From Candidatus Cloacimonadota bacterium (GTDB lineage: Bacteria > Cloacimonadota > Cloacimonadia > Cloacimonadales > TCS61): 54,884 nucleotides of DNA. Numbering within the stretch: the stretch's first letter is position 1; every line of letters begins with the position of its first letter. The DNA lies in NCBI GenBank assembly GCA_030445745.1, contig JASUTE010000010.1, positions 1 to 54,884 on the forward strand. Direction: 5' to 3'. Of the stretch, positions 7,013 through 15,722 are shown one piece after another. Under the pieces are notes generated by a model. That model worked only from the letters and a program-made list of their open reading frames with translations. It had not been told where the DNA came from and searched no databases. Position numbers and translations under genes: made by a program.

Positions 7013-8487
7013 TATTCACCCTCCTTAATTGTAATTTTGGGATAACAGCCGTTTGCTCCAAGCGAAATTAAACGATGTTCACAACCCTGTACTAAAAATT
7101 TAAACATTTCATCAATTGTGGTTTTATTGTTATCATAAATTTTTTTCGGAACTCTGATCTTTCCTTCTGCTTTTGCATAAAAAAGTCGTTCTTCATTGAA
7201 TTTTCCACTTCCAAAAACAGCTCGGGTAAATTCATCTTCTGCGTGGCGTTCGATGTTGATAAGGTGTTTTTTCTTATCGTTCATATCAGTTGAGAAGATA
7301 AGATCAGGAAAATAGATATAACCTTGATTTTTACTTCCTTCCTGACCAAAGAAATCTTTCAACCATTCGCTTTTTCCATATTTTTCAAGAAACATAGAAA
7401 AAGTTCCCTTCAAGGAAGAGCCGGGAATAAAAAGTCTTTCTCCAGTATTTATAAAAACACCATCAGATGGATTACCAGCAAGGCTTGAGTGAGTAACTCC
7501 GCCTTTTATGAGAAGAGCATTTGTGCCGTAGCCCTCATCTTCATCATTCATATCGACGGTTATTTCCCAGGTTTTGAAGCGAGGTTTTGGGTTCGACCAT
7601 TCAGAAGGTTTCGTAAACTCAACCATTCGGAAGGTCTCAGCATAAGGATTTTTAGACTTTATATATTTTTCAAATAATTCTTCCGAATCAATTATCCATT
7701 CTTCAGCTTGTTGTAATTTGCAATAACCATTTCCGGAAGTATTGTGGGCCCCAAAGAAAACACCTTCTTTCTGCCAGGAAGCAAATACCATTTTTACCCA
7801 ATTTTGCAAGGTTTCAATATCCTTATCCTTATTTTTAACAGAAAGGTTATCAATTTCAATATGGATATCAAGGCTAACCCCTTCCGGCTCAATTTCCCAA
7901 TAACTGAATAATTCACCTTCCTCAGCTGTTTTAGTCTTTCTGTTTATTTTTGTGCGATTACGGATTTTGATTTTATCATTTATGTTTTCAATTGATTCAC
8001 TTAAATTAATTGAGCGAAAAACTAATGGCGAACCGAAATTTTTTCTATATTTCTTTATGTTTCTGAAAATATTTTTATATTTCTCATGAACTTTCCCTTC
8101 ATCATTGTGGTATAGGTTTTCCAAGACGACAAGGAATTCTTCTGCTTTGGCTTTAAGTTCAATTTTTTCTTCAGTTGGTTGCGGGTAAAGGGATGTTAAA
8201 AGCTTTTTGTCCTTTTTAGGTACTAAATATATCGTATTGTTATCAGAAATGCATCTTGCAAAAAGAAATGAAATTTCTTCTTTTTTACCTTCAAGTTTTA
8301 GCAAATCTCTCAAAGTATCAAAAAACACTCCAGCAATAGAAGTTCCGGGAATAATATATTCACCAGCTCCATTTTGCATCATTTCGAATGAGCCAACCGG
8401 AGATTTTTGTGCACAACCGACGTGAAGTGCGGTTTGAAGATTAAGACCCGCTTTATATAAGATTTTGATGTTGTTGTTATCTGACAT
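7012..8487 (-). CDS. Tandem RAMP protein, Cas7-2x (type III-D)
   Basis: Two fused Cas7 domains in 491 residues. The first has the RAMP start LQTALHVGC and EYIIPGTSIAG (43-53). The second begins near 305 and has RLFIPGSSLKG (351-361), the classic Cas7 glycine loop. In the second unit SDGVFINTGE places Asp342 where the target-cleaving Asp of Csm3/Cas7 lies. The first unit has no Asp in the matching loop (SPVGSFEMMQNG), so it may not cut. Family knowledge: Cas7 repeats hold the crRNA and cleave bound RNA every 6 nt. TAATG junctions with both neighbours indicate translational coupling. Confidence 0.8.
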   Translation of the reverse strand: MSDNNNIKILYKAGLNLQTALHVGCAQKSPVGSFEMMQNGAGEYIIPGTSIAGVFFDTLRDLLKLEGKKEEISFLFARCISDNNTIYLVPKKDKKLLTSLYPQPTEEKIELKAKAEEFLVVLENLYHNDEGKVHEKYKNIFRNIKKYRKNFGSPLVFRSINLSESIENINDKIKIRNRTKINRKTKTAEEGELFSYWEIEPEGVSLDIHIEIDNLSVKNKDKDIETLQNWVKMVFASWQKEGVFFGAHNTSGNGYCKLQQAEEWIIDSEELFEKYIKSKNPYAETFRMVEFTKPSEWSNPKPRFKTWEITVDMNDEDEGYGTNALLIKGGVTHSSLAGNPSDGVFINTGERLFIPGSSLKGTFSMFLEKYGKSEWLKDFFGQEGSKNQGYIYFPDLIFSTDMNDKKKHLINIERHAEDEFTRAVFGSGKFNEERLFYAKAEGKIRVPKKIYDNNKTTIDEMFKFLVQGCEHRLISLGANGCYPKITIKEGE

Positions 8488-10607
8488 TATTCCCCCTCCT
8501 GTTTCATAATAAGATGAGCTAATCGGATGATTTTATAGTCTTTGGTTTTCTTCCATATTTTTTCATTGAATACTTTCCAATTATCGGCTGCCCGTGTATT
8601 CTTTTGAATATTCTTATCTATTTCATCATTAATTTCCTGCTCTTTTTTATTTGCTTCCATATAAGCAATGATGCGATTAGTAAAAGTTTTAGAATCTTTA
8701 GGATATTTTATTATGAATTTTTTGGCTTCTTCAAAATCGGCATCTGTCTTTTCTAAAGATTTCTTTATAAACTCAGTTTGTTTCACTTCCCCAATCTCAA
8801 AATCGTAAGATACTTTTGGTAGATCATCCTTTTTAACTTGATGAATTGAAAGATTAACTGCAGCCTGTCCGAATCCTTCATCTTTCTTAAACCCGACTCC
8901 ATGTTTTTGAATTTCCATCAAATCTGATTGTATGCTTTCCCAAGTAATTCCATCCTCCAATTCATACAAGAAACAACTCCCTTTAGCAATTACACGATCA
9001 GAAAAACGACGGAGACCAGCAAGGCCACTAAAAGATTGATGAATACGATTGGAAGCTACATAATTGACGAGTTTAACTTTGTCTTTCAATTTAAGATATT
9101 CAGGATGAATAACAGTTTCCGGCATCAGTTTTTCATCGTAAAGAATTACATCGGAAAGTAGAGTAAGAGTGAATTGTTTTTTATTGATTTTATTTTCACT
9201 AATTTCTGGTAAATCAATCACATTTTCAACTGCTCTAACTTTTAAAGGTTTTCCACCTCTACCGGTGTGAAAATAGAATTCCCCAGAAAGCCAATCTTTA
9301 AGTTTAGTTTGGAAATTTTTCGAGTCTTCTTCATTCTTAAATTCAATATCTCCGGCAAAGATAGTTCCTTTTTCAATCATTTCCTGAGTAAATATTCCGT
9401 CATCATCAGTTGATTGTGTTGATTCGGTAATACGGTTTCTCATAATGAGATTTTTCTTGGGTTTGAAGAAAACTGCATCTTCCCATTTCATCGCATTGTT
9501 TGGAAATATAAGATATTCACCGGAAATACTTTTGTCAGAAGCCTCATCTTGATCTTTATCATTATGAATAATCAAAGTGTCCTGGCTTACGAAATTCTTA
9601 AAAAGTTTTTTATTGGTTTTGTCTTTCGGTTTTGCATCCAGTGCCCACTGGGGAAGTTCCAGTTCTTTTTTAGATTCTTCGGCAGGCTCAGTATTACAAA
9701 TTTTTCTATGGTCACAATAGTATTCAGCATATTGATCAACCCCTTTATTTTTTCGCAAAGAAGAAGGTGCTGGAATAACGATTTTCGATTTTAAGTTCTC
9801 ATTCCATTTTTCGGCAACTGGATAAAAATTTGTTACCGAGACCTTACCGTCGTCTAAGAATGAAAGTTCGTTTAGATTATTTTCATTCAGAAGCTTTAAT
9901 AACGGATTTCTCAGCATTCCCAATGCAGATGTTCCGGTAATATAATCAAGGGAATGGATAATATTTCCTGTTTGTCCAGCTCCAGCAAAGCATGTGTCAT
10001 CTAATAGTTCTAAGAAGATGCGAAATTTAGTTTTTTTGGCTGAATTGGTTGAACTAGTTGAATTGGAGGAAATGGTTGAGCTGGTAATATCGCAAGAAAT
10101 TGCCCCAAACCCACGACGTCGATAACCGCCCATCCATTTTAGGTTTTTAACTCCTAATTCTAATAATTTTTTTACTTTATCTTTTTTATCAGCATTTTTC
10201 ATTTCAAAATGAATTTTTACCTCAAATTTACACCCTTTAGACCCGAATTCAATATCACGAAGTGAACCATCTTTTCCTGTTCCTTTTTCTTGGTCAATTG
10301 CAGTAAATGTGTGAATTATAAAAGGTGAATCACTTCCACAACCTTTATAATCTACAAATATATCTAAGGAACCAAGATTTTTGAACCAGAATATCTCATC
10401 AAATGCATCTTGGTATTCTGGAAGGTTTCTTTTCACTTCCAAGCAAGATTGTTTCAAAAGTCCTTTTAATGTTTCTGGATTAATATAGGGATCCCCGGCT
10501 TTATCTTTCACTTGTCCATCATCGTAAAGTCCTACACAGTCAAGACCGGTTCCGATATGAAAATCTTCCAAAGTTTCAATATTGAATTTTATGTTAATGG
10601 CTTGCAT
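8487..10607 (-). CDS. Cas7-Cas5-Cas11 fusion (Csm3-like + Csx10-like + helical tail)
   Basis: A 706-residue fusion. Residues 1-175 form a Csm3-like Cas7: LEDFHIGTGLD, YINPETLKGLLK, and the GGYRRRGFG loop at 160-168. Asp29 aligns with the catalytic Asp of Csm3. A Ser/Thr-rich linker (175-192, with visibly repetitive DNA) leads into a Csx10/Cas5-like domain (about 194-600): YITGTSALGMLRNPLLKLL, SGLAGLRRFSDRV and KHGVGFKKDEGFG. The last ~100 residues are charged and helical and probably equal Cas11. The same three-part fusion is a hallmark of the III-Dv complex of Synechocystis. The Cas11 part is the least certain. Confidence 0.78.
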   Translation of the reverse strand: MQAINIKFNIETLEDFHIGTGLDCVGLYDDGQVKDKAGDPYINPETLKGLLKQSCLEVKRNLPEYQDAFDEIFWFKNLGSLDIFVDYKGCGSDSPFIIHTFTAIDQEKGTGKDGSLRDIEFGSKGCKFEVKIHFEMKNADKKDKVKKLLELGVKNLKWMGGYRRRGFGAISCDITSSTISSNSTSSTNSAKKTKFRIFLELLDDTCFAGAGQTGNIIHSLDYITGTSALGMLRNPLLKLLNENNLNELSFLDDGKVSVTNFYPVAEKWNENLKSKIVIPAPSSLRKNKGVDQYAEYYCDHRKICNTEPAEESKKELELPQWALDAKPKDKTNKKLFKNFVSQDTLIIHNDKDQDEASDKSISGEYLIFPNNAMKWEDAVFFKPKKNLIMRNRITESTQSTDDDGIFTQEMIEKGTIFAGDIEFKNEEDSKNFQTKLKDWLSGEFYFHTGRGGKPLKVRAVENVIDLPEISENKINKKQFTLTLLSDVILYDEKLMPETVIHPEYLKLKDKVKLVNYVASNRIHQSFSGLAGLRRFSDRVIAKGSCFLYELEDGITWESIQSDLMEIQKHGVGFKKDEGFGQAAVNLSIHQVKKDDLPKVSYDFEIGEVKQTEFIKKSLEKTDADFEEAKKFIIKYPKDSKTFTNRIIAYMEANKKEQEINDEIDKNIQKNTRAADNWKVFNEKIWKKTKDYKIIRLAHLIMKQEGE

Positions 10608-12352
10608 TATTCGCCCCCTTTATCTTCTTCACGTTTATGGAAGTCCATTAATTCGATAACATCCAGAGCAGTGTTCAGAGTGATTTTGCTATAATCAATC
10701 TTTTCAGCGTTATTCCCTTTAATCCAGCCTGATTTATCTTGGGGATGGTAATCAATATCTAATTGGAATTTATCTATTTCATTTTCTTTGTTTATTTCCA
10801 AAATCTTGGAATAAAGTTCAGCATTAAGCTGACCGCTATTCAAGAGTGTTCTCAGACCCTTATATTTGTTTCTGCCTGAAGAGTTTTCAAAGTTTTCACC
10901 TTCTTTTTTTGGAATATTATCATAAAGATCCTTTGATTCTTGCCAAACCTTATAGGCTTCTTCCATTGTGCAAGGTCTGCGAGTTAGGATTTCAGTTTTA
11001 TCGTTGTATTGAAGCATATAGTTTTGTTTACGAATCTCATCGATTTCTTCGGTTCCGGTGGGAAAGTGAATATGCCAATCGAGAGCATTTCTGTATTCAG
11101 CTTTTCGATATTCTTCACCTTTTTCATTTTTAGCTGTTTTCCAAATACGGCTTTTTACTTTTGCAGAAGAAAGGAGTGATTCTGCTAATTCATGTGCTTG
11201 TGAAAATGGGAAAGAATATTTAACGAAGGCGATACCGGCAGAAACAGTTAGTTTCTTATCTTTATCCTTTGAGATTTCTTCTAATTGATGACCGAAATTT
11301 TTTACTAAATCAAATGCAATTTCAGGTACAGTGAGTAAAAGAAGATCATCACCACCAAGCATCAAGATTTGATAAGGGAGTTTATTTTTGCCATTGTAAT
11401 TATAAAATTTGAAATTTTTGGTGCTTTCTTTGTCCTCTTCATATTTTTTTGCAATTGTTTTAATTGCTTCTTCTAAGGCATTCCTAAACGTATCTCTTTG
11501 TTCAAACCAAAACTTTTCAAAGGAAATCATTGCATCAATCGTTTTCATTTCTTTTGCTTTATCTCTTTCATCTCTGAAACGGTTACCCATTGCATTTCCA
11601 TCGATGGTAATGATGGCAATTTTGTTATTTTGGGGAATTAAGGAGATGTCAGCTAATTCATTCAGATCTTCAGGAAAAGAATTTTTGTATTTCTCTTTTC
11701 CAGTAATTTTTTTCAGAAAAGCACAGAGATAATCATTTGTTTCACTTTCATAAAATTCAACTCCCTTTTCTTTGATTTTTAAAGTAACGCTACTGTCTTT
11801 TTCGCCTTTATGTCCTTTGACTAATTGAGGATTCTCACCATCTTCTGAAGAAGGATAAAAATATGGATTATCGATAAGAATTTGGGAAGAGTTTTTTGGT
11901 AATTCTATAACTTTTCCTTTAGTTTTATCATCAAAATCTTTAAATTTTTCCGGTAGTGTTTCATATTCTTTTAAGAAAAAAGAAAATCTTACCCCGGGAA
12001 TTATTTCTTGTGCTTTTTGTTTTACTTCCGTTAAGAATTTTTGAGCATCTGTTTCTGTCTCGAAGAATGTTTCAAAATGACCACCAGCTGAACAAATAAC
12101 ACCTTTTTTGAAATTTTCATTAATATTATCTGTTCCCCAAGATGGATAAGTTTCATCTTTTGCTGCTAAATAATCAGTCCAAATTTGAGGAATTGGATAA
12201 TTTTTTCGCAGTCCAGGCAAATCAACTGCAAAAAATTCACCTAAAAGTGAATTAGCTCCCAACATAGCTTTCAGTTTAGGAACTTTAAAAATAAACGATT
12301 GTACTTTTTGTGTTTTGATTTTCAGGTAAATTATCTCATTGTTTGTATCCAT
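10607..12352 (-). CDS. cas10: Cas10 (type III-D, GGDD cyclase, no HD domain)
   Basis: Large subunit and signalling enzyme of the type III complex. The first palm domain starts almost at the N-terminus (QSFIFKVPKLKAMLGANSLLG, 18-38; SAGGHFETFF, 88-97), so there is no HD nuclease domain, as is common in III-D. The second palm has ITIDGNAMG (249-256, metal Asp251) and an intact GGDD at 333-336, so conversion of ATP to cyclic oligoadenylate is predicted. SAGIAFVKYSFPFSQAHELAE is the usual post-GGDD helix region. No CxxC zinc ribbon is seen. The start lies 9 nt after the stop of the CARF-sigma54 activator and its GGAGG overlaps that TAG. Confidence 0.9.
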   Translation of the reverse strand: MDTNNEIIYLKIKTQKVQSFIFKVPKLKAMLGANSLLGEFFAVDLPGLRKNYPIPQIWTDYLAAKDETYPSWGTDNINENFKKGVICSAGGHFETFFETETDAQKFLTEVKQKAQEIIPGVRFSFFLKEYETLPEKFKDFDDKTKGKVIELPKNSSQILIDNPYFYPSSEDGENPQLVKGHKGEKDSSVTLKIKEKGVEFYESETNDYLCAFLKKITGKEKYKNSFPEDLNELADISLIPQNNKIAIITIDGNAMGNRFRDERDKAKEMKTIDAMISFEKFWFEQRDTFRNALEEAIKTIAKKYEEDKESTKNFKFYNYNGKNKLPYQILMLGGDDLLLLTVPEIAFDLVKNFGHQLEEISKDKDKKLTVSAGIAFVKYSFPFSQAHELAESLLSSAKVKSRIWKTAKNEKGEEYRKAEYRNALDWHIHFPTGTEEIDEIRKQNYMLQYNDKTEILTRRPCTMEEAYKVWQESKDLYDNIPKKEGENFENSSGRNKYKGLRTLLNSGQLNAELYSKILEINKENEIDKFQLDIDYHPQDKSGWIKGNNAEKIDYSKITLNTALDVIELMDFHKREEDKGGE

Positions 12353-12360
12353 AAAGCCTC

Positions 12361-13854
12361 CTATTTCTTTATTTTTTTATTCAAAGTCGTTTTATCTATC
12401 GATAACAATTCTGCCGCTTTTCTTTGATTATAGTTTGTTTGCCTTAATGCTTTCTCAATAATTTTCTTTTCCAAATCTGAAAGATATGATTTCAACTTTA
12501 TAGGTAAATGGGGTAATGGGTCTTTTTTATAAGTATTTCCATTTAGAATTTTACATTCACGAATTGTTTCGGGTGAAATATAAGAATCATCAGACCAAAT
12601 AATAGCGCGATTTAAAGTGTGTTGCAATTCCCTGATGTTACCTTGCCATTCATATTTTTCTAATTCCTCTATAGTAGCTCTATCAATTTTTCTCTTAACA
12701 TATTCAAATTCAAAAAAATGTTCAGATGAATACCTCTGATTATATTTATCTATAAAATATTTTGTTAATAAAGAAATATCTTCCTTTCTCTCTCTTAAAG
12801 GTGGCAATTCTATAATTTCAATCGCTAATCTATAAAAAAGATCTTCTCGAAACTTACCTTCTTGTATCAAATTTAACAAGTTTTTATGGGTAGCAGCAAT
12901 TATCTTAACATCAGCAAACTGTTCCTTTTCTTTACCAATAGGTAAATATTTTCCTTCTTGAAGAAACCTTAGTAGTTGTGATTGAACTCTAAGTGATAAA
13001 TCACCAATTTCATCTAAAAATAATATTCCTTGGTTACATCTATCTATTATACCCTTTTTATCTTTTGTTGCTCCTGTAAAAGCCCCCTTTGTATGACCAA
13101 ATAATTCACTTCTTACGAGTTCTTCTGAAAAAACAGAACAATTAAAAGCAAAAAATGGTTTGTCTTTTCTAGGACTGTATTTATGAATTTCTTTTGCTAT
13201 TAGTTCTTTCCCAGTACCAGTCTCCCCCAGAATTAAACATGATACATCAAAAATAGCTGCTCTTCTAGCCTTTTTTATAGCTTTCTGTAATTTCTCCGAT
13301 TTCCCTACTATATCTTTACTATAATCATTTTCTGAAACACTTTCTTCAATCATCCGATTAATACGACTTATGGTAATGTTGAATGGAATTCTTTTCTCTT
13401 CAAATACCTCAGTATTATTTTTACTATCATAAAATGTTTGATAATATTTTGCAGACAAATGTGTTTTGGCATATAGTAAAAGCATACTAGTGATAACTGG
13501 CGTCCCAGATGTCAGGTTTATATGCCACTTTATATCATGATAATTTTCAGGTATTATGGTTTTAATAATTTCATGAATTTTGGAATAATTTGTAGGATTG
13601 TAGTCTTTAACCAAGGAATGTGCATTAAATACGTTGATCTCTAATTCTGGAAATTCTTCATGAATAAATTCTTCAATGTCTTCATTTTTAATTTCATCAA
13701 AATCATTTACAATATATGCTGAGTCTATATCATTATTCTTTATAAGATTGCTGAGTATAAAAAACAATGGTCCTTTTTTATTGGCAGAACAATCCCTATT
13801 GAGTATTGCTTTGAGATCTTGCGATCCCAAAAAGGATAAGAATTCATTTTTCAT
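12361..13854 (-). CDS. CARF-domain sigma-54-dependent transcription activator (RtcR-like)
   Basis: A 497-residue bacterial enhancer-binding protein. Residues 1-165 form a Rossmann-like CARF domain ending in the ligand loop LTSGTPVITSMLLLYA (115-130). The AAA+ domain has Walker A GETGTGKE (210-217), the sigma-54 contact GAFTGA (257-262), Walker B LFLDEIGD (278-285) and the arginine segment FREDLFYRL. A Fis-type helix-turn-helix closes the protein (NYNQRKAAELLSIDKTTLNKK). The ATG was chosen eight bases after GGGGGAG rather than the GTG three codons earlier. The stop TAG sits in the cas10 ribosome binding site, so it is co-transcribed with the effector. RtcR is the known CARF-AAA+ sigma-54 regulator. 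Placement as the first gene of a cas operon suggests control by cyclic oligoadenylate. No good sigma-54 promoter lies in front of this gene. Confidence 0.88.
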   Translation of the reverse strand: MKNEFLSFLGSQDLKAILNRDCSANKKGPLFFILSNLIKNNDIDSAYIVNDFDEIKNEDIEEFIHEEFPELEINVFNAHSLVKDYNPTNYSKIHEIIKTIIPENYHDIKWHINLTSGTPVITSMLLLYAKTHLSAKYYQTFYDSKNNTEVFEEKRIPFNITISRINRMIEESVSENDYSKDIVGKSEKLQKAIKKARRAAIFDVSCLILGETGTGKELIAKEIHKYSPRKDKPFFAFNCSVFSEELVRSELFGHTKGAFTGATKDKKGIIDRCNQGILFLDEIGDLSLRVQSQLLRFLQEGKYLPIGKEKEQFADVKIIAATHKNLLNLIQEGKFREDLFYRLAIEIIELPPLRERKEDISLLTKYFIDKYNQRYSSEHFFEFEYVKRKIDRATIEELEKYEWQGNIRELQHTLNRAIIWSDDSYISPETIRECKILNGNTYKKDPLPHLPIKLKSYLSDLEKKIIEKALRQTNYNQRKAAELLSIDKTTLNKKIKK

Positions 13855-13895
13855 TGAATACACTCCCCCTAATTAAGCTTAACAATAATTAATCT

Positions 13896-13942
13896 GTGAA
13901 ATTAATAAATACTTTCCTACCTAATGATCAAACTAATTTCAC
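13896..13942. promoter_or_regulatory. Inverted repeat upstream of the CARF-sigma54 gene
   Basis: GTGAAATTA at 13896-13904 and its exact reverse complement TAATTTCAC at 13934-13942 form a 9-bp inverted repeat 29 bp apart, 40-90 bp before the activator start. On the minus strand TTGATC and TTATTA, 17 bp apart, lie between the arms as a weak sigma-70 candidate. It may be an operator, or an enhancer site for the HTH of the activator. It does not resemble a terminator. Confidence 0.4.
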
Positions 13943-13971
13943 AAAATAATGATTTAGATTTAATCTTTATT

Positions 13972-14400
13972 CTAATTAAATAATCCCCTAAAATAAGTCA
14001 AATATTTTATTCTAAAGATAAGGTTCAGAAAGTGGTCATATGAGATTCTATAATTTCGATCAATTTTTGTGCTAGCAAAATTTTTAAAAAATTCAATAAA
14101 ATTGATTTCTTTTCCTGTTGCTGGAGATAGCCGAATCCCAGTATTGCCCTCCATAAGTTGTATTTCTTTCTTATTCCTTATTGAAAGTGCTAATTTCAAG
14201 ACATTTTTGTTAGTTGTAAGATCTTTACTTTTTGCCGAAATATAAAGCTTTAAGTTTTCTGTTTCTCTTCTTTGCCCATTCCAATAGTCAAGGTACAACC
14301 GATAAAGTCCGCTCGGGTTCTTTCTATATCTAATCTTAATTTGATATCCATTATTTTGATTCTTAAGCTGCTTTAGAATACTCGGAATTTTTTCTTTCAT
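13972..14400 (-). pseudogene. Truncated phage-type integrase (arm- and core-binding domains only)
   Basis: A 142-residue N-terminal fragment of a tyrosine recombinase of the type common in Bacteroidota. It shows the arm-binding fold (YRLYLDYWNGQRRETENLKLY), a helix of the KNKEIQL type, then NFIEFFKNFAS and the start of the core-binding domain. The catalytic domain with its Arg, His and Tyr residues is absent and only ~110 bp remain before the next gene. GGAGGTG precedes the ATG. The gene lies right beside the 3' end of tRNA-Thr, the normal place for an island integrase. The element that carried the cas operon is therefore probably fixed. Confidence 0.75.
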
Positions 14401-14428
14401 AATACACCTCCAGCGACAATATTATAAT

Positions 14429-14461
14429 TATGCAACAATTATGCAACAAATATGCAACAAA
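14429..14461. repeat. Three tandem 11-bp repeats, likely integrase arm sites
   Basis: TATGCAACAAW occurs three times head to tail (14429, 14440, 14451). The period of 11 bp is one helical turn, so all copies face the same side of DNA. They lie between tRNA-Thr and the truncated integrase, about 30 bp before its start codon, where arm-type binding sites of tyrosine recombinases are expected. Confidence 0.6.
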
Positions 14462-14588
14462 ATTCGCCAAAATCAATGACTTTTAATCAAAATAAATCTT
14501 AGTAAATATCAATAAATGTAAAAAGCAGGCTCTAGGCTATATCCTTTATTTGCAGTTAGTTATAAGAGTGAAATGCTGATGAAACCAA

Positions 14589-14665
14589 TGGTGCTGGAAG
14601 GGGGACTCGAACCCCCGACCTACTGATTACGAATCAGTTGCTCTAGCCATCTGAGCTATCCCAGC
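14589..14665 (-). tRNA. tRNA-Thr (CGT anticodon)
   Basis: A 77-nt cloverleaf with encoded CCA. Acceptor GCTGGGA pairs with TTCCAGC, the D stem is GCTC/GAGC, the anticodon stem ACTGA/TCAGT encloses the loop TTCGTAA (anticodon CGT, reads ACG), and the T stem is GGGGG/CCCCC with TTCGAGT. The 3' end faces the truncated integrase, which makes this tRNA the probable insertion site of the island. I saw no second copy of its 3' end in the window. Confidence 0.97.
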
Positions 14666-14711
14666 TTGAATTTACAGAATTTGTGGGAATAATTTGGTCA
14701 AGTTGATTTTG

Positions 14712-15722
14712 TTATAAAAAGCGAATACCTTTTGTAGAAAAGGCGTTCAGAGTGAGGTCAGCAAAATCTTTATTCTGATATTTTTCTATAGCGGCAGCAC
14801 CTATCATAGCAGCATTATCCATACAATATTGCATTGCCGGGAAATACACTTTTGCCCCAATTTTTTTTGCCTGATCTGCAATCTGCTGCCTAAGCAAACT
14901 GTTAGCTGAAACTCCACCTGCTACTATTATCTTCTTTATTTTAGTCTTACGAGCATAGTTGATTGTTTTTTTCACCAAACTATCCACGATAGCCTGTTGT
15001 ACCGAAGCTGTGATATCTGCTAAATGCTCTTGGATGAACTGTGATGAGTGCTTTTCCAAATAGTTCCTCACGGCTGTTTTAAACCCGCTAAAACTAAAGT
15101 CGTAATTGTCTTTCCGATTCAATGCTCTTGGAAAATCGGCAAATTTAGGATTGCCTTCTTTAGCAATCTTATCTACGATAGGCCCACCCGGATAACCCAG
15201 CCCAAGCAATTTTGCCACTTTGTCGAAAGCTTCTCCAGCTGCATCATCGCGAGTTCTTCCTATAATTTCAAAACTATCGTTACTGGCAAAATATACCAAT
15301 TCTGTATGGCCACCAGAGATCACCAGAGCTAAATAAGGCGCCTGTATGTCCGGATTCTCTATTTTGTTAGCATAGATATGACCTAACATGTGGTTAACAG
15401 CAATCAGTGGTTTATTTAAGCTGTAAGCTAAAGCTTTGGCAAAGGAAACACCAACCAGAAGTGAACCGATAAGCCCAGGATTAACAGAAACCGCTATCGC
15501 ATCAATATTGTCGAAATTCAACTGTGCTTTTTCCAGAGCAGCAGTGGTAAGTTGCATAATATTTTTTAAATGTAAACGACTGGCCAGTTCAGGAACTACT
15601 CCGCCAAAATCTTCATGTTTCACCTGGGAAGAAATTAAATTCACCTGCACATGGTAATTATTATCGATAATGGCGACCGAAGTATCATCGCAGGAGGTTT
15701 CAAAAGCCAGAATTTTATTCAT
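14712..15722 (-). CDS. tsaD: tRNA N6-threonylcarbamoyladenosine transferase TsaD
   Basis: Universal enzyme that transfers the threonylcarbamoyl group to A37 of ANN-reading tRNAs. The 336-residue protein has the ASKHA fold: FETSCDDTSVAI at the N-terminus, VNHMLGHIYAN with the two metal His residues, VISGGHTELVY, GEAFDKVAKLLGLGYPGGP, and VAGGVSANSLLR near the end. Its start overlaps the end of the YbbR-like gene by 8 nt. Length and motifs are those of a complete functional enzyme. Confidence 0.97.
   Translation of the reverse strand: MNKILAFETSCDDTSVAIIDNNYHVQVNLISSQVKHEDFGGVVPELASRLHLKNIMQLTTAALEKAQLNFDNIDAIAVSVNPGLIGSLLVGVSFAKALAYSLNKPLIAVNHMLGHIYANKIENPDIQAPYLALVISGGHTELVYFASNDSFEIIGRTRDDAAGEAFDKVAKLLGLGYPGGPIVDKIAKEGNPKFADFPRALNRKDNYDFSFSGFKTAVRNYLEKHSSQFIQEHLADITASVQQAIVDSLVKKTINYARKTKIKKIIVAGGVSANSLLRQQIADQAKKIGAKVYFPAMQYCMDNAAMIGAAAIEKYQNKDFADLTLNAFSTKGIRFL

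Noticed and set aside
13864-13971. Search for the missing integrase catalytic domain or a sigma-54 promoter
   Set aside because: Only ~108 bp are available. I found neither the Arg/His/Tyr catalytic motifs nor a GG-N10-GC element on the minus strand.
14429-14461. Tandem 11-bp repeats as a replication-origin iteron set
   Set aside because: No rep or dnaA gene or DnaA box is nearby. The position between tRNA and integrase fits arm sites better.
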